Shown: positions 19,468 through 30,800 of the stretch, piece after piece
How the letters are laid out: each line of letters begins with the position of its first letter
Position numbering within the stretch: position 1 is the first letter of the stretch
NCBI GenBank assembly: GCA_020726505.1
Contig: JAHLEZ010000013.1
Coordinates: 744,001 to 808,000 of the forward strand
Source: Leptodontidium sp. MPI-SDFR-AT-0119
Lineage: Eukaryota; Ascomycota; Leotiomycetes; Helotiales; Leptodontidiaceae
Direction: 5' to 3'
Length of the DNA: 64,000 bases
The notes under the pieces: model-generated
Seen by the model: the letters and a program-made list of their open reading frames with translations, nothing else
Databases searched by the model: none
What the model was told of the DNA's origin: nothing
Translations under genes and position numbers: made by a program

Positions 19468-21002
19468 ATGCCTCGGCCAGCAGCCCGAGCTTCACCTGGC
19501 GCACTCGAAAATTTGGCACCGGAATTGCTGATCCCGATTTTGATTTCTCTACCAGACCTCAAATCCCTCGATAACCTTCTCCAGGCTTCACCAGCTGCAT
19601 TTCGCCTTTTTAATCTTCGAGGTGTCGAGATATTTGAGGCCATCTTATCTTCTGATGTCACCCGCCCACACATATACCGTGCCCTCATTAGCATCACTGT
19701 TCTCCTGCGGGCAACGACTCTCCCACTTTACGTCTACGATTTAGCTACCTTCAAAGACCTAGTGAGACACGAGACTACGGCATACCGCTACGAGCCCTCA
19801 AGGTGGGATTATCCTCAATCTAGCTTACCGAGTCAGACTTCCCCAATGATCTTGCGGGAGGTCCTCGCCACTAATCGGAAAATACTTCGCCTTACACTTG
19901 ACTGCCTCCAGTACTACCTTGACAAATTTCAGCCGCTGAGGCCCTCACGTCTTGCAGACCGGACATTTCGCTACAAAGCCATATTCAAAGATGTCAAGAA
20001 CTTCGAAAGGCCGTGGCTACTAAACCCAGCCGAGGCCCCATATCCGGTCCAAACCTTCGAAAGTCCTTCCTGGATTGAGCAGCAGCGGGTTATTCGAGCG
20101 CTTTGGCGCATAAGGCTATTCTATGAATTTAAAGATGCCATCGGAACCTCGTGTATTCTCTGGCCCGAGAAAGACATTTCCCGAGCTTGGACGATAGGTC
20201 TGAAATACTTTTATGACGTGCCAATGTACCTTCCTGATGGTGATGGAGCACGTTTAATGGAAGAAGACCTGTGCGCGGATTCAGGGCCAATTCCTTTTGA
20301 GGACACCCTTCTCGAGGACGAGCTTGTTCGGTCAGTCCTCGATTATCTAGCTGAAGACAGAGACCCTATGCTGGAGTCAACATACTTCCAACTCAAAGCA
20401 GCGTGGGAACCACCACTCGTGCCTCCGATTCAACATGAACGGGGTTGGGAAAGCCTAGACACATGCCACAACTCGCCGATGTGGCGGTTCTTTTACCTCA
20501 TGTCTGGCCCTGCAACACAGCATAAGTCCGATCCCATGTCTCCTTTGCAGCATGTTCCGTTCTTGCCATTCCGGCGACTGGATTGGCAATCTGGTGCAGA
20601 CTTCGTCTAAGTCGACATGGATTTCTTTCGGATCTCGATCGTAATACGCAAGAATTGTATGATCCGAATGAGTCTATGTCGCTTTATGCAGCATGGAGAA
20701 GTGTTCTGTCAGCTGAGGAGCGGGCGAATGCAGACGCAGTAAATGAGAAGATGGATTACGACATGATGAATACCCCAGCGCTGAGCTGGGACGAGTACGA
20801 AGAGCCCAGACGTAAGCAGGAGGCTGATCAGGCGCAGAAGCTGCTCGAAGTAGAAGAGGAGGAGGAGCCAGAGCCGGTGTTTGGGTTAGAATACGAATAC
20901 ACTCTTCGCAAAAAGAGTGCCATGTTGCGAATGAGAGAAGAAGACGATTCTCACGGCGACGGCGAAGCATCTGGAAGTGAGGGCACGGCATCCGAGGTGT
21001 GA
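19468..21002 (+). CDS. F-box-like protein, apparent frameshift near 20610
   Basis: From ATG at 19468 the protein begins MPRPAARASPGALENLAPEL and continues LLIPILISLPDLKSLDNLLQASP, which resembles a degenerate F-box (substrate adaptor of SCF ubiquitin ligases). The first frame ends at 20610 after RRLDWQSGADFV. The -1 frame continues at once as RHGFLSDLDRNTQELYDPNE and stays open to 21002, ending in an acidic tail. Reading GADFV-RHGFL across the break is the kind of sequence seen in this fungal family, and no usable intron fits there. A missing base is therefore likely, restoring about 511 aa. The F-box assignment rests on position and pattern only. Confidence 0.55.
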
Positions 21003-21251
21003 TGTAGAGCTGATAACATTGAAACCCAAGGAATAATGAGACTTTCATATGTTATTCAAATCTAAACCGCCGTAGAGAATTTCAGCAAAGTTAGATTGAA
21101 AAGTAATGCTGGTGAAGTGCTGAAATATTGGATGAAGCCAAGCGAGTCGTTTTAGGCAGTGCTTTACGCTACAGTTTAGAGCCAGAAACAAGACGACGGT
21201 AATTGGATTTCTCATCCTGTGTCGTCGTTCCCAAACAACCCAATTGCATTC

Positions 21252-21252
<1 letters not shown>

Positions 21253-21288
<36 letters not shown>
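21253..21288. repeat. Homopolymer of 36 consecutive C
   Basis: An uninterrupted C run lies in the intergenic region downstream of the F-box-like gene. It was counted directly; its true length in the genome may differ because such runs are hard to sequence. Confidence 0.9.
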
Positions 21289-21290
<2 letters not shown>

Positions 21291-21595
21291 CCATCCACCG
21301 TGAAACCCTGAGGCTGTTTACACTCCCCTCATAAACCGAGACAAAGACGTTCATACGAATCGGTCAGTTTCGATTGGTCATGAGTATACACTGCAGACAT
21401 GTCATTCAAGCCTAAATTTCTATGCCTGCTCTGGTTTAATTGTATTGTGTTGCGCTTGTTGTGCTTAACGAAAGAAGACAAGAGCTAACGGAATTTGGAA
21501 ATAAACAGTTACTTAATTAGAAAACCCCGACAATCAAGTAATTAAGTAAACAATTATTTTTAATATAAAATAGTACTTTACTATTTAAATAGAAG
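21289..21595. other. AT-rich intergenic block
   Basis: Strongly AT-rich from about 21490 (for example atttttaatataaaatag), in contrast to neighbouring genes. This fits a RIP-mutated transposon remnant. No reading frame survives. Confidence 0.5.
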
Positions 21596-21772
21596 GTGAT
21601 TTTGTCCATCGTTATCGTTAATGTTAATACACTAATAAACCCCTCTCTTTCTCTTATACCTTAGATATTATAATATCAACACTAATCTGCAGGGTCCCGT
21701 TAAAGGACGACAGTAAAAGGGAAGGTCGCCGCTAGATCATACTTCGTCTCCTTAAGCAAGCAAATAAAGAGT
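21596..21772 (+). repeat. Dispersed repeat, copy A (RIP-altered)
   Basis: About 175 bases align along their whole length with 27722-27899. Identical islands include actaataa, taccttagata and ctgcagggtcccgttaaagg. Differences are mostly C-to-T and G-to-A in this copy (for example gttaatac here against gtcgatgc there), the mark of repeat-induced point mutation. It is probably the end or internal part of a mobile element or a small non-autonomous element. Confidence 0.85.
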
Positions 21773-22334
21773 TGTTTAAGTTATTATACAAATTTTAGTG
21801 CGAGCGCGGACACCTTTACTTGCCTCGGACACTTTGCTTTCCCCCCACTAATTATCAAGCGAGCGATAATAGGGGTGGTCAACAACCACTATTAGGCGCT
21901 AATCACACTTTGTTGTCGATAAGGCTCTTGAATGCGATGCTCAAATTTGATCCAATAGCAACGCACATGCTGCAGAGGGGATGCAGCCGGCGATAAGACG
22001 TAGAGCAGCCTCTGATTTGTTAGAACACGACGTGCCGCATACGCAAGTGCTGCCTGCTGCTCACCTCCCCTCTTTCCGAGTTGCAAAGAGATGGAGCGCA
22101 GCCTGATGTGAACCAGTCGTCATGAATGCCTGACTACATCTGAAAATTTTGAAGACGTTTTCGTCGCTGCCTGCACCTACCAAAACTCTCGTGAGCGGAC
22201 TTAGATATGGCCGCAGATCCGGTAACCAGTTCTGGAAGCGCTGGCTGCTATACATATTTTAGTGGGCAAAATGAGCCGGGGCTGTATCTAGTCCAGCCGC
22301 TCGAGCCTGCCCTGACATATACTTGCGAGTGAGT
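21773..22334. other. Intergenic region upstream of the hydrolase fusion gene
   Basis: No gene recognised. A GTGAGT at 22329-22334 could be a splice donor from an undetected upstream first exon of the next gene, with the acceptor gactatag near 22392. Confidence 0.4.
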
Positions 22335-25300
22335 ATGGGAAACAACCATTCTGCCCGTGTAGGGGTTTGTTCTGGACTACTTCTGACTATAGGTGGCCGA
22401 AATAGCATTTTTCTTCTCCATGGTCTAAACGGCGGAGCTACAAAGACTTGGCAATGTCCAGAAGATGGACCTGGCCATACCTGGTTCCGAGACCATCTTC
22501 CTCCTCTTATCAAGGATGAGATTCGGGGCACTAATGCCCGTATCTGGACTTTCGGGTACAATGCTAGCGTTTTCTCCTCAGTGTCATCTTCATTGGATTT
22601 AGGGGACTTTGTGCGGAGTCTTCTAGAGAGTGTTCGGCAAGTGCGAGTTGGATTTGAGGTAATCGACACCCGGCGGCTTGACATACGGCGCGCGTAGTAA
22701 TATTTGCTCAGAATCACCGGATTATATGGATCGCTCATTCCATGGGAGGAATTGTTGCCAAAATGGTAAACTCTACTGACACTTCAACATATATCCATCG
22801 AACTGATCGAACCTGACACTGTAGGCTAACTTTTAGTTCTTATAGGCATTGATCGAAGCGAAGATTGACGCCTTGTATACGCCAATAGTTGACGCAACCG
22901 TGGGTATCCTATTTCTCGCAACACCTCATAAAGGTTCTTTCGCCGCGAACCTTGGCTCTATTGCAGCCCGTATTGCGCGCTCAAGCATGATATTCAAACC
23001 AACACACGATTGATCCGAAGACTGGAGCGCCATAATGGCTTTTTGAGCGACAAGTCACACCAGTTTTCCAAAATATGCTCTAGAATGAAGATATTCAGCT
23101 TCTACGAGACTTGCGAAACGAATCGCATAATGGTATCCTCACAAGTCTTGATCCCGAGACACTAAGAATGTCTTGATTGACGAGTTACAGGTGGTACCAA
23201 AGGATTCAGCCGTGATAGGTTTGCCCAACGAGGTTTCTATGCCTCTTAACGGCGATCATCGGAGCATTGCCCAGATGCACAACTTCACTCGTGGAGATTG
23301 TCACCTGTTTCAGAAGGTTGTCTGTGAACTGGTGGCTCATACCGCGCCCGAGACTCGTAAGTTAACAATGAGAATCACTGTGGTTCTGTACGATCCCGTG
23401 AGCTCCTCACTAACTCCATGCAATCTCTAGCTCCTTCTGATGATCTTACGGAGGATGTTCCCCTAGGCTTCGTCCGTTGCGTGATAAATTCACACAATGG
23501 CTCTAAACAGTTGACTGCTCTTTATCCAGAGCATACCACCATCGAGAAACTGTGCGAATCAGAAGTTCCGAGGAGATGGTATCGTCCAAATACCATTACA
23601 GGACTTCGTAGGCCCTTTGATCACGAACAGATTCCATGGTACACGGATAGTATACCGGCGATAACGTCTTGTGGCCCCTCGACTTATGACTTTAAGAATC
23701 TGAGAATCAACAAAGACGAGCCCGTCATAGAATTCTTCTCGAAAGTTCTCAGTGACTGTACGTTCTTACCAATACTAGCGCATTCGGCGAGAATTGCTAC
23801 ATGAAAATTTGAAGCTCACGTTCATGCAGACTGTTCTATGTCAGTCCATGAACCACAAGTTCGAACTCACGGAAAGCTGAAGGTAGAGCTCGGGGCATTC
23901 AGAAGAGATCAATTGTCTCCCAGCCAAAGCATGCCAAACTTCCCGTGCATACACGTCAATGATAGCCTTGCAATATCTTTCCATAGAACGGTGCGAATTC
24001 CGGACAATGGAGGGAGCTACCCAGCACCCAATAGTCTCGGCGCGTTACCACTTTTGCCTGTTAGTAAAATAAAGGACAAACTTCCAAGAAATGCAGTCGA
24101 GAAAGGGGGCATTGTCGTACCGCTGTATGGTGCGTGTATCCTCTAGTCGTTATTTGATTGCCCAATTACGAACTGACAAACTGAACTATTCATTAGATAT
24201 GGAGGCTATGAAAATAAACTTCCATGTATACGGCTCGGATTTGTTTGCACCAGCAGCAAAATATGCCATTCGAGTATTTATTGGTGGGATTAACGGCCTG
24301 TCCGGCGAACCTGTTAAAGCTAACATGGCAACTGTATTAAAGAGGCTGAATGGTATCGAGCGAACACAGGACTACCTCTACGTTCGCGGTGGCGATAGTC
24401 CAGCACAGCAATGGCTGGATGGAGTGTCGATTGCTCCTGGCATCGTCAGACAATTCGTTACCTCCCAGCCCTTATCACCAGAAACAATTGAACATCAAGT
24501 TACTGGCCTGGCAACAGTGGGAGGCATCCAAATCGAAATCATACCACAGCTACAGCTGGGACGATTCCAGCTGATGCGCCGAGACCACCACCCATCGGAT
24601 TTGCGGTATTATGGCGAGCGTACCAGGGCAGAGTGGCAACACCCGCGGAGATTCGAGTCCTCATCAGACCTTGAAATCCCGCTGCAAACGCGTATACATG
24701 CTCGGGCGCGTGGAGGCCCCTCTAGGAAGAGGACGCTTCTCGACGAGCTGGATTGGGTAGAATCGTCCCAAAGGAAGTGGAGAACCGTAGAATTTTACCT
24801 CTGGCCACCTTCGCCTTCAGTAGCATTCAAAGTAAAGGTCCGGTGTCTATATCCACGCAAACAAGAACTGCAACTATCTGTCTTCCCAGAGACAACTCTA
24901 GGCTTCGTGGCAGCCCAAGCAGCTCACGCGCTATGTCTACAACCAGAGATGTGGACAATTGACATACGTAGTCAGTCTTCAGATCGCCGGATATTTTGTA
25001 ATGACAGGACCACTCTGCAGCGCGCGGATATTAGACCAGGACAGGTATTACTTCTTGAACGGCAAAAATTCATCGGGGGAGGAACGAAGTCAGATTATTC
25101 ACCGCTCCTCGACGTTGGAGCAGGAGGGGAAATCAGGCAATGCATTGTGCCAGACGAGGAAGACCCTCGATCCTGGAACGTCAACGATGCTTGTCTCATC
25201 AATATCCAGATTGTGAATGCAGAGGCATTCAGAACAATGACTGGTTTGGAGCCACCACCGTGTCCAATTTCATTCGACGACTACTTGAAAAGAGGCATTC

Positions 25301-25914
25301 CCTTTACATCGAGCTACTCTAAGGGACAAGCCGAGTTGAGCTTTGGGCTTGCTAACATCAAGCCGGCCAAGAAAATGCTGCCACCTCTCAAGAGTTCTGG
25401 TATCGGAGGAACTACCGCGAGCCAAAAGATCCCTGGCTATTGCGACAAATGCGTGGTAAATTGGGCGAGCTATAGGTGGGTCATTTTCAACTTAGTTGGT
25501 GTTGCCCGGCACGAGCCCGCAGTGCATCGCTAATAGCTTTTCTCTCCCAGGCTACTTCCGTGTCGACATCTAATATGTGCAAATTGCGGTGTCGATTTTG
25601 CTCAGGATGGCATGTATGGAGTCTTGTTGCACAAAGGGGATTGCACGGTTTGTTCCACGCCCGTTGTGAACATGGAATGGCTGAAACGAGAGCCTGTTGC
25701 TATCGGCCAGATCACCGATGACCGAGACCCATTCAAGAGCATTGTTCCCATTCAACCTCTGGTCAATGCATCAATGAACACTTTGAAAATCGATACAAAG
25801 TCGGAAGAAGAGGGATATGAAGGCCAGGCCAGTGGCTCTGAGCACAAGTATGAGGTACCTGGTACTTTTCTAGATTCCGACTCTGAAGATAGCGTCGTAT
25901 GTCTTGTAATGTAA
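22335..25914 (+). CDS. Predicted alpha/beta-hydrolase - ubiquitin-like - RING-like fusion protein (one frameshift)
   Basis: Eight exons: 22335-22658, 22712-22765, 22846-23132, 23191-23356, 23431-23757, 23830-24129, 24197-25475 and 25551-25914. With one missing base restored this gives about 1,033 aa. Domains in order: (1) a DUF676/SesB-type serine hydrolase, residues ~25-275, with IFLLHGLNGGATKTW, nucleophile motif IAHSMGG, LFLATPHKGS and a presumed catalytic His in LNGDHRS; (2) a fungal beta-domain with EKGGIVVPLYDMEAMKINF, IRVFIGGINGLSGEP, QQWLDGVSIAPGIVRQFV and VGGIQIEIIPQ; (3) a ubiquitin-like fold at ~699-778 (FKVKVRCLYP...ADIRPGQVLLLE); (4) a RING-like finger at ~902-955, CDKC...LPCRHLICANCG...CTVC, completed across the last intron. 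Frame breaks once at about 23003-23008. The true start may lie upstream because a GTGAGT donor sits at 22329. Known parts, unusual combination. Confidence 0.7.
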
Positions 25915-26428
25915 TTGAGTTATGCAACTCAAGACGGAGGGGGGATGCATGGTTCGGAATACAGGATACAGGCTACAAGATGCAGACATCGACTTAGCCT
26001 TCCAGCCAGTAATCTTACGACATTGTAACGATTGTGGCAACTGAATGTGCTACCTCTAGCCTGCCAGTTAACAGACTTAAGTCCCCCGAGCATGGAACGC
26101 GAGCTGCTTGGTATTACACGCTGGGTTCTCAAAGCCAGTTTACTACTAATTGTCTCATTGAACTGCCGAAATCTGGATGAGTGATTTGCTGGTGAGTGTT
26201 GCAGGGTTGTGAGATCGTTCACGCATAGAATATATTGGAATATACAATAACCAAACAAGTAATAAGGCCCTACGTATGAATGACAGTCTTATGTTATTCA
26301 CTGGGACAGAGGGTATCATATGCTAGGACCAGGTGGATTGGATGTAAACAATTTTAGATTGAAGCGACCTACTCCTAAAGCTCGTAAGTATATTTCTTAA
26401 TCTCTGCCTCTTTACTACTTATCCAAGG
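25915..26428. other. Intergenic region
   Basis: 3' flank of the fusion gene passing into transposon relics. No coding signal. Confidence 0.5.
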
Positions 26429-26660
26429 GAGCTATCGAAGGAACTAGCCTGGTTAGAGAGACTATGGCAGGAAGTCACTACTACGAATCAGACCCCTCCT
26501 ATATTGTACCGCGATAGTGCGCCTGGAATCGACCTAATCCACTACCCTAAGCATCACTCTAAGTCAAAGCGTATCGATATACGGTACTTCTTTATTCGAA
26601 ACGACATGGTAGGAAGGGGAAGGCTCAAAGTAGCCTATAACGTCGAGCACCCCCATTCCT
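26429..26660 (+). mobile_element. Ty1/copia-type retrotransposon relic (RNase H end of pol)
   Basis: One frame reads ELSKELAWLERLWQEV, then PPILYRDSAPGIDLIHYPKH, HSKSKRIDIRYFFIRNDMVG and RGRLKVAY. This is the conserved end of the copia polyprotein, where RNase H ligands and the K-H-I-D-I-R-Y-F motif lie. Typical copia elements continue with a short tail and then the LTR; here the sequence becomes AT-rich and undefined after about 26700. No other pol domain is nearby, so it is a fragment. Confidence 0.85.
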
Positions 26661-26753
26661 CCCACGCCCTTATTCCGCCTACCTCGCGTAATTTTAGCGC
26701 TTTTTATTTAATACTTAAGAACTTTATATTATGTTAACTTCTATATAAGATAT

Positions 26754-26790
26754 TATAGAATCAGAATCTCCTTTCGATTCTGATTCTATA
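26754..26790. repeat. Perfect inverted repeat, 15-bp arms, 7-base loop
   Basis: Arms TATAGAATCAGAATC and GATTCTGATTCTATA flank the loop tcctttc. On the minus strand the same bases encode an acidic Ser/Glu/Asp tail in the transposase relic, so the palindrome may simply reflect codon symmetry there. Confidence 0.85.
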
Positions 26791-27145
26791 GTTATAATTT
26801 GATGATTTCTAGCTGTAATTTGAGCCTCTTGAATAGCACGTGTTGTTGTAAACTTGGAATTTGGATTGGTTTGGACTTTCTTCCTTTCCTTGGTCTCAAT
26901 TGCTTTAACCTCTCTTCTAACTCTTTAATCTTTATATTCGATTTTTCTAATTCGTAATTCTTTTCGTTATTTTCTTTTATAATCTTCTTAAAGAGTAAAC
27001 GTTACGTTAGAAGTTGGTTACGTGATTCTCTCGCTAAAGTACGTATCTGTAAATAGAGGTCTTTCTTAGCTTTAGGCGTATGCACTTGAATAGAAGTGCT
27101 AGAAGGCTCTGGAGATAGTATTAGTACTTTCTGAGACTTTTAAAA
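26791..27145 (-). mobile_element. pogo/Fot1-like (Tc1-mariner) transposase C-terminal relic
   Basis: On the minus strand a broken frame reads SQKVLILSPEPSSTSIQVHT, AKKDLYLQIRTLARESRNQL, a stop, then KIIKENNEKNYELEKSNIKI and KELEERLKQLRPRKGRKK. With a shift it continues KVQTNPNSKFTTTRAIQEAQ. A long charged helix followed by a basic R-x-R-K-x-V-x-x-x-P-N-x-x-F segment is the usual C-terminus of fungal pogo-type DDE transposases. The catalytic core is absent. Stops and shifts show it is dead. Confidence 0.6.
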
Positions 27146-27721
27146 AGCCGGGGCTGAAGTCCAGGAAGGGGTCTGTGACCGTTGCTGGTGGGGGTTAGTT
27201 GGTTGGTCGTTCTGAGGGGAGGAGGAGGGGGTTGAGATAGGGTTGAAATAGAGAAGAGAGAAAAGAAGGGCAAAGGAGATGTACCCATGACAGAGTAATT
27301 CCCCGTGTTATAAAGTCTAATATTATAGTAGCTGGTGTGGTAGAAACCTGTTATGGGCTGTTTGCTAAAGAGAGCGAGGGGGTTTTTTTATTTTAAAAAA
27401 GACTTGGTGGTGGGGTGAGTATCTATTTCGATTTCGATTTCGAGTTCCATGTTCATATAAAATTACAGCTTAGGAATAGCTGTGGACGATTAGGGAGACA
27501 GGGTAAATGTACCAAATTGAGAGATTAGTGGGCTTTGGCTGCTTGTGAAGATGCCATGATTTTTGCTCTCTACGGAGAGTGTGTAAATAAATGGTGGAAG
27601 CGGAGCGGAGAGTGAAGGAATATGGACAATTGAGAGTAGCTTAATAGATAATCAGAATAATTGAGGAAGGGAGAAATCGAGTATCCTCGGTATGCAAAAT
27701 ACCCTACCGCTTGAAGAGAGA
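27146..27721. other. Intergenic, transposon-flanking sequence
   Basis: Low-complexity, G-rich on the plus strand near 27180-27260 and then AT-rich, with a short ATTTCG triplication at about 27425-27442. No gene. Confidence 0.45.
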
Positions 27722-27899
27722 GTGATTTCGTTCGTCGTTTTCGTTAATGTCGATGCACTAATAACCCCTCTCCTCTCCCCATACCTTAGATATCATGACA
27801 TTAACACCGGTCTGCAGGGTCCCGTTAAAGGACGGTACAGTAGTAGAAGGGAAGGCCGCCACTAGATCATACCTTCCCTCGTCTCCCCAAGTAAAGCAA
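27722..27899 (+). repeat. Dispersed repeat, copy B (less mutated)
   Basis: This is the partner of 21596-21772, in the same orientation. It keeps C and G where copy A has T and A (atcatgacattaacaccggt against attataatatcaacactaat), so it is nearer the ancestral sequence. Small indels separate the copies (for example an extra 'ttccc' here). Confidence 0.85.
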
Positions 27900-30800
27900 T
27901 CGGAAGAGGCCCCTCACTCAGTGACAGTAATAGTGACGGTAACAGTGACACAAGTCCCAAGAGGCTGTATTCAAAGATACATACCACATGTACGACTTCG
28001 TACCACGATCCATCAATCAATCAATCGAGGTCGTCCTCCCTCAGATCTCGTCGATCTCAAATGGCGACAAGGGAGAACGTGACCCCAGCTTTCCCTTGGT
28101 TACCGTTGCCTTAGCGAACCGTGCCCGGACAGTCCAGTGTCCAGCCAGCCAGCCCACGAGCCCTCCAGGATGTCCCGGGCCCCCCAGTCCAAGAACCCTA
28201 AAATAGAACCCCTGTACTCCTTCCCTTCCTCATCAGGATCCAGGAAGTGAACCCTTCAAACCATCTGATACAGATCCAGAAGTTTAATATATATCAATCA
28301 TTTCCATCCGGTTAGAAACAAAAAAAAAGGAAAAATCGCTTGGACGAAAGCGTGGGAAGGGAAAGGGAGGATAGGGGAGGGAAAGCCAGTGGTTCCACAA
28401 TCTAGATCTGAGTAGCTGCACACTGTACAGTAGACTGCAGTGTGTTGTGTGTGGTGTGGTTTGTTCAGGAACGAGGCAGGTTGGCATCCGAATATCCATC
28501 CTGTGAAGCTAACAAGCACGTCGGCTGGCTTTCCGGAAAGAGGGGAGGGGAGGGGAGTGGACGGATGGATGGATGAATGAAGAAGAGAGGAGGACGGAAA
28601 GGGTGTTTGTGTCCTGACTCTACTCCTTCCGCAACAATGAGAGATGCTTCACTCAATTGATGAGATGTTCCATCTTTTTAAAAAGATACCTCAATATAAT
28701 TTTATGGTCTTCCTTTCCCTTTCTTTTCTTTCCCTTTTTTTTCCCTTTCGTTATCAATTATTGAATTGATAGAGAGGGAGAGCTTGAGGGCAGGGCAGGA
28801 CAGGACAGGGACACAAAAAAAGCGGATGATCCACACAAGCAACAAATTGGAACTCAAGGGCAGGAACTCAAGGGCACTTGGGCTTGCTCGCTGGGAGCGC
28901 CTATCGATAATCCAACACCGACCCCACCCACGGAAGATTGGCCTGTCATGCAACCAGAAGGAAGCTCGAAGGGGAAGTAGTTCACGGGGTATTTAATATG
29001 AGCAGGGGAGATGCGGGCCGCTGGCTGGCTGGTGACAGGCGAACGGAGGATGGAGGGAACGGGGGACGGAGCGGGATGGGATGGGATGGGTTTCTCCACC
29101 AGCGGTTAGGGTAGGTAGGTAGGTATGGACTCGAAGTGTTTTATCTGTATTGGGAGATGAAGAAGATATTGTGATATCGATTGATATCGATTGAGATGTA
29201 GATGTAGAGAAAGTAGTTGCAGTCGGCGGCAGGAAGGGAAGGAGAAAGGGAGAAGTGAAAGAATACCCCTCAGATACAGTCATTATCTACCCCCACCTGC
29301 AGTACAAAGAAAGATCCCTCGCCACAGCGCAGTGCAGCTCAGCACAGCATCACAGCATGCAGAAGACCGGAAAGCGGCTTGCAGGTGAGATTCGGGTTTA
29401 ATCGAAGCGCAGCTGAAAAATGCTGCACTGCAGCAGAACTTCCATACGGCAGGCAGGAACGGTAGTATGCTACCTCCTCAGCAGAATGCGGAAAAAAAGA
29501 ATTGGCAGGCTGGGCAGCGCTGATATCAGACGAGCATCCATGCTGGCTCACTCGTAGGGCAGAGATCTCAGCATCTCGTTGGTTGGGAAAGACGAGACGA
29601 GACGGTACGAGACGAGAGAATGGAACGAGGGAGAGCGTTTGATTGGGTACTCGTGGGTAGGTTGATTGACGGATCATACGTGATACGGACTTTACCTTAG
29701 CTTGGATACTGGGCTGGGTTGGATGCGCAGAAATGTAGGTAGAGAGAGTAGGTACTTACCTCTGCCTCTGCCGCAGTCTTGTTCTATCTATTCTATTGGC
29801 ACGTGGTTAGGTATTTTTTTTTGTACTACGGAGTATTTGATGGTAGTGGTTGGTACGAGATGTGATGTCAGACGGATGACGGGGGATTGATGACGAATGA
29901 ATGAATGAATGGATGAATGAAAAGATGGATGGGTTTGATATTATATCCCACCTTCCTTGTGTATATGCATGCATGCACGTATCGGCATTGCTGATCTGGA
30001 AGGCAAGCCAGTGCTGGAGCGGTATTCGGGATAGGTCCGTTATGCTATGCTATGCTCTCTCTTCTACTTGTGATCTTAATCTGGAAGGTTGAGACTTCTA
30101 CCGTTTCTGACGAGATTAAATGTCGCCGATTTGGGATGGAGGGTAGACGATGAAGGTAATTGATTATACATGAACGAGGGGAAGGAGGGTATGAAAGCTA
30201 CTTCTTTGAGATGATAATTCTAAACCAGGCCTGCTGCAGATGGATAGACAGCTCGGGTAGAAAGATAATTTATTTATCAAAGGTATCACTTGGCCGGCCT
30301 CGTCTCGGTAACAATGCACTTCTGTTGAGCTGGAGGAGCTTGAAACATCTCTCCCAGCCGCCTTCCTTTCGAGTCGCGGTCCCGTACTCGCCAATCAATC
30401 CGTCAGTTAATCCCCATGAATTGCAGACTGATCCTCTAAACAAATACCGTAGAAGGATGCGATGCGATAATGCGTATTCATTCAGTCTAGCAGCATTCGA
30501 ATTTTCGTTGGCTGAGAAGCACGGATGGTTCTGAAGCAGCCGTTTGCAGTACGTTTGTTTCAACTCTAACTGTAACTGCCAGGTAAAGCTACCAGGTCTC
30601 CGGACGATCATTTTGGTCGGTGGCGGTCCGTGATGAAAGTCAAGTCAAGTCACGGTGAAAGTGTCAAGGTGAAAAAAAATGTAAACCGGAGGTTGAGATG
30701 AGAAAGGAAGGTGGTTTTGGTTTTGAAGTAAAAGAAAGGAAAGGAAGGAAGGAAAGAAACTGTAAAATGATTCAAGATACTTCTTGTGAAGAAAGCCTGA

